DNA of 64,000 nt, from the NCBI RefSeq assembly GCF_014642875.1, contig NZ_BMJC01000001.1:291335-355334 (forward strand). Direction: 5' to 3'. The notes under the pieces were generated by a model. That model searched no databases. It saw only the letters and a list, made by a program, of their open reading frames with translations, and had not been told where the DNA came from. The translations under genes and the position numbers were made by a program. This DNA comes from Puia dinghuensis. Its GTDB lineage: Bacteria; Bacteroidota; Bacteroidia; Chitinophagales; Chitinophagaceae. This document shows, piece by piece, positions 34,901 through 42,385 of this stretch. Each line of letters begins with the position of its first letter. Position 1 is the first letter of the stretch.

Positions 34901-37394
34901 TTATAACCAGCGTAAGACGCCTGCTGACAGTTGGTCGAATGCCACGGTGGACCTTTCGGAATATGTGACGTATGCCGATGGCAACGGCAACATTGGCACT
35001 ATGAAGCATATGGGCATCGTGCCGGGGGTCACTTCCGGTATCGTGGTCGACGATCTGCTTTACAATTATGGAACATCCACAAATCCGAATACCAACCAAC
35101 TGAGCCGGGTGGACGAACGGGCAAATTTTGCGGGTAATGGCCAGTTGTATGATTTTGCCAACGGCAGTAATGCCGCCGGGACAAACGACTATCAATATGA
35201 CCCGAACGGCAATCTGCTCCAGGATCTGAATAAAGGCGTAACGGACGGCGGCAACGGTGGGGTAGTGTACAATTATCTGAATAAACCGGTGAAGATTACT
35301 ATCGCGGGCAAGAGCATCATCCAATACACCTATGATGCCACGGGCATCAAGCTGAGTAAGACGGTGACGAACATTGCGGTGACCCCCAATACTTCGACCA
35401 CTACGACATACGCCGATGAATTCGTGTATCAAGACAATAGCCTGCAATTCGTGCTGTTTGAAGAAGGGAGGCTCAAGCTCATCACACCGGTGAATACACC
35501 TCAGGCGGTGTTAAATGCCGGCACGGCCGGGACCAATTTTTCTTCTACTTCGCAGGGGGTATTCGAATATTTCGTTAAAGATCAGTTGAGCAACACCCGG
35601 ATGGTGCTGACAGAGGAAGCGCAGCGGGAAGTGTATACGGCAACGATGGAATTGAGCAGCACTTCCGACCCCAACCTGGGTACAGACGAAGCAAAGCTGT
35701 TTGGGAAAGTGGATCCCAATACCGGCGCCCCGGCGCCGGACAACGAGCTGGTTAACAGCAGGACTGACAGGCCCTCTACCTGGTCGGGAAATACCTCCGC
35801 TAAAGTGGCCCTCCTTACGGCGACCGGGCAGAAGGTTGGCCCTAACCTGATCCTGAAAGTATCGGCGGGTGATATAATCAGCGCTCAGTCCAGTTATTTC
35901 TATCTTACCAATGACCCTACGGGCTCTTCCACGGGCGTGTCGGACGTGCTCACTTCCCTGCTGGGCGCGTTGCTGGGCAACAAGGCATCTGCCCTGACGA
36001 AAATGAACAGCAGCCTGATCAACACCAATCTGAGCGCCAGCGGCAGCGATTTCAGTAATTTTATTACCAACCAGTCGAATACCGGATCTGCGAATGCCCC
36101 TAATGCTTTCCTGAGTGTGGCTTTCTTCGACGAGCAGTTCAATTTCATCCCATATGATCTCAATGCTGCTGCGGTGGGTAGCAATTCCCTGCGGGTGTCC
36201 AGCGCCAATAATCAGAATGCCAGCCTTGTCCTCCAGCAAAAAGCGCCGAAGAACGGCTGGGTCTTTGTTTACCTGAGCAATGAGAGCAACCAGAACGTCT
36301 ATTTCGACAATTTCACAGTGACGGACGACCATGGGGCGATCTCCGAGGAGACACATTATTATGCATTCGGGCAGAAGATTGCCGGACTCTGTACGTCGGC
36401 TTTTAAGAAGCTGCCGAATAAATTCCACTACCAGGGCGACTATAGTGAAGAGGAAGAGAATACCTTGTGGAATGAGTTCGATCTGCGGATGTATGATCCC
36501 CAGATCGGGAGGTGGACGGGTGCAGACCCGTATGATGAGTTTGCGAGTCCGTATGTGGGGATGGGGAATGATCCGGTGAATACGGTGGATGAGAACGGTG
36601 GGGATGTAGATCCGAGCGGATTTTTGGGCGCCGGCCTGGGAGCATTGGGTGGGGCGACTTTCATGTACTTTGTGGCAAGAAACAACCATTTGAATTGGTG
36701 GGAGACAACCGGAGCGATCATTGGCGGGGCCCTTGGCGGAAGCGGGCTGGGATATGGGCTAGGGGAAGCGTTGTTTGTGAGTCCGCGGGAGGGTGGAGGC
36801 CATTTCGGGGCACAGGTACGGGCTTTTTATAAGTCACTATTCACCGGTGATGAGGCATCTGTCGACGCCGGTTATACTGCGGTCTTGCGTACGAGAAATG
36901 GGACTAAGATTTACGCGGATATCTGGGGTCAGTTAAAGGATTTCATGCCTAAATTGGAATGGGAGACATTTACGAGGACCCTCATCGATTTTGACTCAGA
37001 AGATCCAGCTACGAGAACAGTAACGACAGCGATTGTTAAGGGGATAACCGTAAACAGAACGACTTGGAAGATACCGGATTACCCGGCTAGCCAAAGACAA
37101 TATCTGGAGACACATGCCGATAGGATACAAAGAATACTTACAAGTAGAGTCTCTGGGCTGGGAAATGACGCGGTTTTTGATAGAAACGGCAATCCTTGGC
37201 CGGATATTGGTCCTAACCTCTTTCCCGTTTGGCCTGGCAATACGATCAATTTTGATAAGAGTGCCCGAGGCGATAGAGATCCAAGCTTTCATTATACGCA
37301 AAAGGTCACCTACAAGCGAAGGGTTTTGCAGCTTTTCAGAGAAAAAGGCGCTGATAAGATTGTCCTGTCAAAATGGAAACTCGCCCGACAATAA
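31953..37394 (+). CDS. DUF6443 / RHS repeat-core protein with unrecognised C-terminal tip
   Basis: An 1813-aa exported protein with a signal peptide of about 23 residues. Ig/PKD-like beta domains span about 25-280 (TQWQGSSDGVNWSVISSASG). A DUF6443 domain follows from about 288 (STTYLDGLGRSIQKVDKAAS), then many YD repeats (YDQRNRPVFVQDANGLANSQ; YDPNGNLLQDLNKG). The RHS core signature LRMYDPQIGRWTGADPYDEF sits at about 1510-1530. After the core a Gly-rich hydrophobic stretch (about 1555-1605) leads to a tip ending at 1813 that I do not recognise. The tip DNA is visibly richer in A and T than the core, as in exchangeable toxin ends. No obvious immunity gene follows. Confidence 0.88.
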   Translation: MQPLLVRLLHLGICCLLGIPVYSQYAQLSGPNHVQPGETDYYTIVSWPQPVDPSSNIIWQITGGTVLYSDQYSCQVQWGSAPMIGQVYVYEDLGGQQGFLSVQIGDPQVTVSPAIQQVDYGGSAQTLTGGVSTLDAITSTQWQGSSDGVNWSVISSASGNTYTPPATQAGYYRFLAVVNGNTYYSNAANVSITPLTPGTISLGQQPTYNSVPTVTNTPASGGMCYASDRVYTWEASVDGQPWTVIGTGVNYPSAALITGKTYIHRKVSCGGTTLVSNTLYIVPTYTSVDYENLNYVRTIDVHVTGISTWYQADQLAMTSKYQSTTYLDGLGRSIQKVDKAASYSGGAWVDLVQPIVYDAAGRTTQKYLPYPTADNPGKYKSANVFTEQASFVTGKFGEPSGAPTYAQIQYDNSPLNRVMEMFASGQSWGGSGVGQSMAYDFNTAAENVRIWQLGYSASTIPTTTGSYATGSLYKSIATDEKNHQVITYTDFSGNQVLKKVQELESGSGLTGQHAGWECTYYVYDDLNQLRFTITPKVVTYLDNNGWSLTQQLVNDLCYVYGYDTKGRTISKKQPGIGETDYVYDQRNRPVFVQDANGLANSQWQVSQYDPLDRVISTGMLNLSISQASLQTNVDANTGQINVISGAQSLSDPVFYTRQTGVASYVGSHSVTFDALTNTSFVSEDGASFVGYVDPNLVNIVSEVVAVADNPIPSSGTYIPLTYAYYDDYSQSTRNYTTADNSLFDPSTNQQALPLPAQASLRTRGLVTCSKVKVITNPADLTQGSWQEADTYYDEFGRVIQVQNTNALGGTDITTSRYDFQGKLWGSCVKHMAGASTQFTVVSKNSYDQQGRLTDLAKNFNNTFFKPLVNYTYDEYGKMVKKRLAPGYTPPNTSKTEMESLQYDYNIQGWLIGINKNYALSTNTYDQWNQYFGLYLGYDNRDNQFAAVRLDGKITGAIWKSQGDNSMRKYDNTYDAAGRFTSALYNQRKTPADSWSNATVDLSEYVTYADGNGNIGTMKHMGIVPGVTSGIVVDDLLYNYGTSTNPNTNQLSRVDERANFAGNGQLYDFANGSNAAGTNDYQYDPNGNLLQDLNKGVTDGGNGGVVYNYLNKPVKITIAGKSIIQYTYDATGIKLSKTVTNIAVTPNTSTTTTYADEFVYQDNSLQFVLFEEGRLKLITPVNTPQAVLNAGTAGTNFSSTSQGVFEYFVKDQLSNTRMVLTEEAQREVYTATMELSSTSDPNLGTDEAKLFGKVDPNTGAPAPDNELVNSRTDRPSTWSGNTSAKVALLTATGQKVGPNLILKVSAGDIISAQSSYFYLTNDPTGSSTGVSDVLTSLLGALLGNKASALTKMNSSLINTNLSASGSDFSNFITNQSNTGSANAPNAFLSVAFFDEQFNFIPYDLNAAAVGSNSLRVSSANNQNASLVLQQKAPKNGWVFVYLSNESNQNVYFDNFTVTDDHGAISEETHYYAFGQKIAGLCTSAFKKLPNKFHYQGDYSEEEENTLWNEFDLRMYDPQIGRWTGADPYDEFASPYVGMGNDPVNTVDENGGDVDPSGFLGAGLGALGGATFMYFVARNNHLNWWETTGAIIGGALGGSGLGYGLGEALFVSPREGGGHFGAQVRAFYKSLFTGDEASVDAGYTAVLRTRNGTKIYADIWGQLKDFMPKLEWETFTRTLIDFDSEDPATRTVTTAIVKGITVNRTTWKIPDYPASQRQYLETHADRIQRILTSRVSGLGNDAVFDRNGNPWPDIGPNLFPVWPGNTINFDKSARGDRDPSFHYTQKVTYKRRVLQLFREKGADKIVLSKWKLARQ

Positions 37395-37446
37395 AGACGC
37401 GAGTAAACCTTGCAGGCGGATTGATGGTGAGGAGAAAGCCTGTTAG

Positions 37447-37552
37447 CCGGCTGTATTTCAAGAACCCGGACGTCGACACGGTCTATTGGGTCGATGCGGG
37501 CAAGAGCCAGGATAAGGAGCTTTCGTATCAGACAAGAGAGGATGCGGAGGTG
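37447..37552. repeat. Right copy of the duplicated gene fragment
   Basis: Counterpart of 25567-25672. The encoded stretch YWVDAGKSQDK is unchanged, while neighbouring positions carry conservative replacements (Met to Leu, Ile to Val). Confidence 0.85.
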
Positions 37553-37553
37553 A

Positions 37554-37609
37554 ATATTCGCTTAGTTTTACGCTTTCCGAACCTGATCAATCCCGATAAT
37601 CATTCCTTT
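37554..37609. repeat. Right copy of the 56-bp promoter-region repeat
   Basis: Counterpart of 26070-26125 with four mismatches clustered in the centre. It stands 26 nt before the LamG gene. Confidence 0.8.
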
Positions 37610-37635
37610 TCCTTTGTAACATTAAATAAAATCAT

Positions 37636-38454
37636 ATGATAAACCGCCTCATTGGCTCTATCGGACTCCTGGTACTTCTATTCTTGTTTTCTGTGCCTTT
37701 TTCCAGATGTACGAGGAGCAAAACGATCATCACCGACACCGTTGCTCTTAACAATGACACCGATGTTAACCTATCCAAAGGGCTTTTAGTTTACTATGCA
37801 TTCAATAATAGTCTTGCGGATTCCAGCGGCAATGGACATAATGGAACGGGTGGTGGAAATCTCCGATTTACATCGGATAGGAACAACAATGCCAATGGCG
37901 CAGTCTCATTTGATGGCAGCAGCTCGTATATTATGCTGAAAGATTCCGGCAGCCTGTCTCCCGGCTCTTTGACGGTAGCGGTTCAGTTCTACACCGATAC
38001 TGCTGTGCATGAAAGCCTGTTCGGCAAGTGCGATTTCTCCACAGCCAACAGCATAGTATGGGGCGCAACCATTTTTGGCGAAGACCCGTATCCCAACTCG
38101 GTCAGCTTCGGCGTTCAGGGCCCCAGCGTAGCGTGCGGACAGTATGATCCGTTTAGCCACTCGGATCTGGTCTATTCAATCGTACAGATCCAGCCTAAGA
38201 AATGGTACCAGGTGACTCTTGTATTCGATGGCGGAGTAGAAAAAATATACCTTAACGGCGTATTGAGGAATGCTATTACCAAAAGCTTTACCACCGCAAA
38301 ACAATGTACGGATGCGTCGATGATACTTGGTGCATTTTGGCGAAGCAATCCTTACTTTTTCCATGGGAAAATGGACGAATTCAGGTTTTACAACAGGGCT
38401 TTGAATGAAGAGGAAATAGCTCAACTGAGCCTGGGATTCGATGCAGTAAATTGA
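37636..38454 (+). CDS. Exported LamG/concanavalin-like domain protein
   Basis: A 272-aa protein with an N-terminal hydrophobic segment (residues 6-20) ending near Cys25; the residues before it (PFSR) are a poor lipobox, so lipoprotein status is uncertain. The body is a LamG-3/jelly-roll domain: LLVYYAFNNSLADSSGNGHNG, AVSFDGSSSYIMLKDS, WYQVTLVFDGGVEKIYLNG and the closing GKMDEFRFYNRALNEEEIAQL. Such domains bind glycans or proteins at the cell surface. It follows the duplicated promoter-region repeat and is the last gene of the RHS region. It does not resemble a typical immunity protein. Confidence 0.8.
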   Translation: MINRLIGSIGLLVLLFLFSVPFSRCTRSKTIITDTVALNNDTDVNLSKGLLVYYAFNNSLADSSGNGHNGTGGGNLRFTSDRNNNANGAVSFDGSSSYIMLKDSGSLSPGSLTVAVQFYTDTAVHESLFGKCDFSTANSIVWGATIFGEDPYPNSVSFGVQGPSVACGQYDPFSHSDLVYSIVQIQPKKWYQVTLVFDGGVEKIYLNGVLRNAITKSFTTAKQCTDASMILGAFWRSNPYFFHGKMDEFRFYNRALNEEEIAQLSLGFDAVN

Positions 38455-38513
38455 TTTCCGTCGTGGAACTGATGGATGGATGGGAAAGGGCAGCCGGTGC
38501 GGCGCGGGCGGCC

Positions 38514-39263
38514 TCACAGCTGGAATTTCTCCAGGAATTCGCCCTTGCGGCGCTGCGAGATCTCCAGTTCGGTGCCGTCGGTGAGCACTACGTATCCGCC
38601 TTTGCCTTTGATGTAGGTCTTGATCCAGCGCATGTTGATAATGGCGCTGTGGTGGATGCGGAAGAAATTGTTGTGGCTGAGCATTTCCTCATAGGCGCCG
38701 AGATTGCGGGTGGACATGATCCGGGATTTGTCGATGAGATAGAAGGTGGTGTAATGGCCGTCCGACTTGCACCATAGGATGTCCTTCATGTCGATGAAAT
38801 CGCAACCGTTGATGGTTGGGATGCCTATCTTCTGATCCTGGCTGTTCTGCTGACCCTGGTTGCGCAGCAGTGCTTCTACCGCTTTATAATGCACCTTTTC
38901 TTCCACCCTTTTCCGGACCCGCGCCACCGCGTCCTTGAATGGCTGAATGCCCAACGGCTTCAAAAGATAATCGACGGCTGCATGCTGGAAGGCATCGATG
39001 GCATAATCGTCATACGCCGTAATGCAGATGAGTTCGAAATTCCCCTGGGGCACCCTTTTCAGTACGTCAAAACCCAGACCGTCCGCAATGCAGATATCCA
39101 GGAAAACAAGGTGCGGCGCTGTAGAGAGAATAAGCCCGACGGCATCATCGATGTGCCCGGCCGTGCCGCAAACCTGCAGGTCCGGGGCCAGCCGATCGAT
39201 GAAATCTTTCAAAACACAGAGACTTTTTTCTTCATCCTCGATAATAACGGTGTTAATAGGCAT
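38514..39263 (-). CDS. LytTR-family response regulator
   Basis: A 249-aa regulator with an N-terminal receiver (TVIIEDEEKS, phosphoacceptor Asp56 in HLVFLDICI, Lys in DYLLKPLG). The C-terminal LytTR DNA-binding domain spans about 150-249 (CDFIDMKDILWCKSDGHYT; FFRIHHSAIINMRWI). LytTR proteins bind direct repeats near promoters. It lies 2 bp after the kinase at 39266, an evident cognate pair. The pair is divergent from an RND efflux operon, a likely target. Confidence 0.92.
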   Translation of the reverse strand: MPINTVIIEDEEKSLCVLKDFIDRLAPDLQVCGTAGHIDDAVGLILSTAPHLVFLDICIADGLGFDVLKRVPQGNFELICITAYDDYAIDAFQHAAVDYLLKPLGIQPFKDAVARVRKRVEEKVHYKAVEALLRNQGQQNSQDQKIGIPTINGCDFIDMKDILWCKSDGHYTTFYLIDKSRIMSTRNLGAYEEMLSHNNFFRIHHSAIINMRWIKTYIKGKGGYVVLTDGTELEISQRRKGEFLEKFQL

Positions 39264-39265
39264 GG

Positions 39266-42247
39266 TTAGATGGTTGAAATGGGGAAAGAGAGGTTAATAA
39301 GGGTGCCGGTTTCCGGAAGTCCGGATTCTCGCTTATCAGTCACTTTTACCTGTATCTTATTCCTTTCAATGGCATTGATCGTATCTATGCGCCTGGCAGT
39401 AATGCTGGTGCCCAGTGAAATATGGCCGGCTCTCCCCGGGACACCATTGAGATGGGACGCATGGATGCCAGGCCCATTGTCGTCGATGCAGCATTCAATA
39501 TATCCGTCGGAACGACTGATGCTTATCCGGATGAGGCCGGTGGTATTCTTCAGCGGAGCAACCCCGTGTTTGATGGCGTTTTCGATATAAGGCTGAATGA
39601 TCATGGCCGGGATGCAGAGAACATCCGGGTCCAGGTTGTTGGATACCTCGATGTGGTATTCCATTTTATCGCCCATCCGCAGCTTTTCCATTTCCAGGTA
39701 CAACTCAAGGGTCTTTATTTCTTCCTTCAAAGAGATGGTGGAGGCGGTGCTGTGTTGCAGGATCTGCCGCATCAGGGTGGAAAATTTATACAGGTAATCG
39801 TTTGCATTATCTATATCGGTTCGCAAGATATGATACTGGATGGAGGAGAGACAGTTAAAAATGAAATGGGGATTCATCTGTGCGCGCAGGGCCATCATTT
39901 CCAATTCGTGCATTTTTCTTTTCAACAGGTATTCTTTTTCTCTTTTTTGTTGCTGCCGGCGGTGAACCAGGTAAAAACCCAGGCCGATGAGGGCAGCCAT
40001 GATCAGATAGGACAACAGGCTGAACCAGGCGGTTCGCCAGAAAGGAGGCGGGTGAAGGACGACGATGCGCCCCGGCAGCAGGCTCTTATTGCCCCACCTA
40101 TCCACGGCACGGGCTTCGAAGGTAAAATTGCCAAAAGGCAAAGCAGGAAATTCGATGGTGTTGTCTGCGAGGTTGCTCCAATTGCTGTCCAATCCTTTCA
40201 GGCGATATTCAAAGTGCATCTGTTTGCCGCTGCGGAAAGAAATACCCGACAGTTCCATGAATAATTTATTCCTGGAAGTGGGGATAAGGATTGTGTCGGA
40301 TATTGCTGTTGGTACGCCGCCGGCAATGATCCGGGTGATATTGATCAGCGGATGCCCCACGGGGTGGCTCCTATACTCCTTTGGAAAGTAGGAGATGCCT
40401 CTGGCGGTGGCCGCCCAGATATAGTCGCCGCTGACGGCGGTTCGGTTCACGTCGTCGGCGATAAGCCCGTCTTGTTCTGTAATGGTCGATATGGAGCAGG
40501 ATAGGCGACCACCCTGCCAACGGTAGTCGATGCGCGCAATACCTTTATCAGTGGCCACCCAGGCGGTCCGTTTGTCAAAAGACACCTGCTTGCATAAATT
40601 GGTCGGGAGGCCCTGCGCTTTCCCGATGTGTTGTAGCCGCCCGCCTTTCAGTATTGCGATGCCGTCAGGAGTGGCCACCCAGATCGCCGAATCGGGAGCG
40701 ATATCGATGTGATGGATAATCCCTGCCAGTTCTGGGTATTGTCGCCCAAGATCAAGGATGATACCCATGTGGTCAAGATACATGCCGTGCTGGCTACCCC
40801 AAAGCCAATCATCCCCCAGGCCGCTGACGCAAGTAGCCCGACCCAAGTCCATCCTTCTTCCGGCGCCTAGTGCAGGTCCTTCCAGCAGGATGCCGTTCAC
40901 GAAACCTACCAGCACTGAATCGTCCCGCCGAACAAAAATGTCCTTGATAGCGCCAGTCCACCATCCCCCTTGTCTCCTGAAAACACCGGTTTCCGAGCCC
41001 TGATACAACCCCACATCCGTCGCTATCAAAAAGGTATGATGCGAAAAAGGTTGGATATCCAGGACCCGGTAGTTTCTATTCCGGGCTGCCCAACCGGGGA
41101 ACGACCGGTAACGCATATCCGTCCGGTCGATGATCATGAAATTGCCATCCGCAAAGCCGGCGGCTATTCGTTGTGTATCCAGGGACCTGATGCACTGTAC
41201 GCTGGTGCCGGCAAAACCCCGACAGGCGACGGAATGGAAGGAAAGATTGGGCAGATAATAAACGCCATCGTTATAAGTAGTGATCCAGTAGCCTTCTTCC
41301 CTGTCTTTGAGGATGCTGGTACAAAACACGCTATCGAATAAATGATAAATGGACCGGTGTGATCCCAGTACGTTCCGGATGCATAGCAAACCACTGCCCC
41401 TTGTACAGAGCCATAGTACGGAATCAGACTCGCTGAATAGGGTATTGATGGCATCTTTCCTTTTGACGTTGGAGAACAGGTCGGGAAGCGCCAGCAGGGG
41501 ATTCAATTGATGCAGGTTTGCATGGTATAGGGAATCACCGGCGAAGAACAGAATGCCCGTATTGTCATGCGTGAGGCCCATGCAATATTCCGGGTTGAAG
41601 TTCAACCCATATCGTCGTGGATCCTGGCGGAAATCGTACCACTTTTCCGACACGGTGTCCCTGATGAGCAGCCTTTCATCCCATTCAGTTGGACCGAGCG
41701 AAAAATAGAAGTTGACTTTCGAGGGGGAGGAAGCCCTCAGGCTGGGAATGGTGGCTGCTTGTATCACTGGTTGAAGAACAGGTGAAAATTTCCAGTGGCC
41801 GGGAGTATTGGCAGAACGGTAATACCCGCAAAGATTGGTGGGAAAATCCCTCATCAGCAGGTGGATGGAACCGGTGAGCCAATCCTCACAGATAGACCGC
41901 ACCCGTCTGCAGTCGGGAAAGTGAATGATGGAATCCTTATACAACACGGCCGGCTCGCCATTGAGGGGAATAAACCAGATGTTATCGGATTTGTCCAGGT
42001 AGAGCTTCAGGATCTCGTTATCCGGCAGGCCATCTTCCCGGGTGTAATTACGGAATGTCCGCCCGTCGAACCGGCTAACTCCCTGGTTGGTGGCAAACCA
42101 GATGAACCCTTTGCGGTCCTGCAGGGCATGATAAACGACCGCCCCCGGTAATCCATCCTTGACGGTGAATTGTTTATAGGTAAGCTGTTGGGCAAAGCCC
42201 CCGGCGGCGGCAAGCAGGAAAAGGAGGATAAACAAGGGGCGGGACAT
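39266..42247 (-). CDS. Two-component sensor with beta-propeller and LytS-type histidine kinase
   Basis: A 993-aa membrane sensor. A signal peptide (residues 1-20) is followed by a large periplasmic propeller of repeats such as KDGLPGAVVYHALQDRKGFIW and EDGLPDNEILKLYLDKSDNIW, then a Y_Y_Y domain (about 640-720, FEYRLKGLDSNWSNL). One membrane helix (about 735-757) leads to a short coiled coil and a His_kinase/HATPase unit with MNPHFIFNCLSSIQYH (His794) and DNGPGI. It resembles the propeller kinases of Bacteroidota that sense extracellular compounds, but it signals through a separate LytTR regulator. The ligand is unknown. Confidence 0.92.
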   Translation of the reverse strand: MSRPLFILLFLLAAAGGFAQQLTYKQFTVKDGLPGAVVYHALQDRKGFIWFATNQGVSRFDGRTFRNYTREDGLPDNEILKLYLDKSDNIWFIPLNGEPAVLYKDSIIHFPDCRRVRSICEDWLTGSIHLLMRDFPTNLCGYYRSANTPGHWKFSPVLQPVIQAATIPSLRASSPSKVNFYFSLGPTEWDERLLIRDTVSEKWYDFRQDPRRYGLNFNPEYCMGLTHDNTGILFFAGDSLYHANLHQLNPLLALPDLFSNVKRKDAINTLFSESDSVLWLCTRGSGLLCIRNVLGSHRSIYHLFDSVFCTSILKDREEGYWITTYNDGVYYLPNLSFHSVACRGFAGTSVQCIRSLDTQRIAAGFADGNFMIIDRTDMRYRSFPGWAARNRNYRVLDIQPFSHHTFLIATDVGLYQGSETGVFRRQGGWWTGAIKDIFVRRDDSVLVGFVNGILLEGPALGAGRRMDLGRATCVSGLGDDWLWGSQHGMYLDHMGIILDLGRQYPELAGIIHHIDIAPDSAIWVATPDGIAILKGGRLQHIGKAQGLPTNLCKQVSFDKRTAWVATDKGIARIDYRWQGGRLSCSISTITEQDGLIADDVNRTAVSGDYIWAATARGISYFPKEYRSHPVGHPLINITRIIAGGVPTAISDTILIPTSRNKLFMELSGISFRSGKQMHFEYRLKGLDSNWSNLADNTIEFPALPFGNFTFEARAVDRWGNKSLLPGRIVVLHPPPFWRTAWFSLLSYLIMAALIGLGFYLVHRRQQQKREKEYLLKRKMHELEMMALRAQMNPHFIFNCLSSIQYHILRTDIDNANDYLYKFSTLMRQILQHSTASTISLKEEIKTLELYLEMEKLRMGDKMEYHIEVSNNLDPDVLCIPAMIIQPYIENAIKHGVAPLKNTTGLIRISISRSDGYIECCIDDNGPGIHASHLNGVPGRAGHISLGTSITARRIDTINAIERNKIQVKVTDKRESGLPETGTLINLSFPISTI

Positions 42248-42316
42248 CGGTGTATTTCACGGTTTTGATCGGCGAAGTGAAGGTAATGAAAATCATGTCC
42301 GGTTGGTCCAGAGAGG

Positions 42317-42340
42317 GCATCCAGAATTTCGACAGGATGC
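42317..42340 (+). promoter_or_regulatory. Inverted repeat before the efflux operon promoter
   Basis: GCATCC (42317-42322) and GGATGC (42335-42340) are perfect arms around a 12-nt centre. They lie just before the -7 box at 42346, where a regulator could act. LytTR proteins more often use direct repeats, so the link to the neighbouring regulator is open. Confidence 0.3.
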
Positions 42341-42345
42341 TGGAA

Positions 42346-42353
42346 TACTTTTG
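42346..42353 (+). promoter_or_regulatory. -7 element TACTTTTG of the efflux operon
   Basis: A TAnnTTTG match only 2 nt before an ATG at 42356. Transcription would begin at or after that codon, which argues that TolC translation starts at 42386 instead. Confidence 0.5.
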
Positions 42354-42385
42354 CCATGGCCGATTATAGGGGCCTGACAAATAAT

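Larger units (their letters stand above)
37441..37635 (+). pseudogene. Scar: fragment of the 25328 gene fused to its distant downstream promoter region
   Basis: Bases 37447-37552 match the middle of the exported-protein gene (25567-25672), and 37554-37609 match the sequence before the fibre-like gene (26070-26125). The roughly 397 bp that separate these blocks in the left copy are absent. A short frame (37373-37639) reads through but has no proper start or signal peptide and merges unrelated parts, so it is not a functional gene. It lies between the RHS tip and the LamG gene. Confidence 0.75.

Noticed and set aside
32811-36689. Three long minus-strand frames opposite the large RHS gene
   Set aside because: They mirror the YD-repeat coding strand, have no signal peptide or family pattern, and conflict with the clear RHS protein.
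37373-37639. An 88-codon frame as a possible immunity gene for the RHS tip
   Set aside because: It is made of a fragment of the 25328 gene joined to a non-coding repeat, so it is a by-product of rearrangement.
39422-40264. A 280-codon plus-strand frame opposite the propeller kinase
   Set aside because: Antisense of the kinase domain; no recognisable motif.
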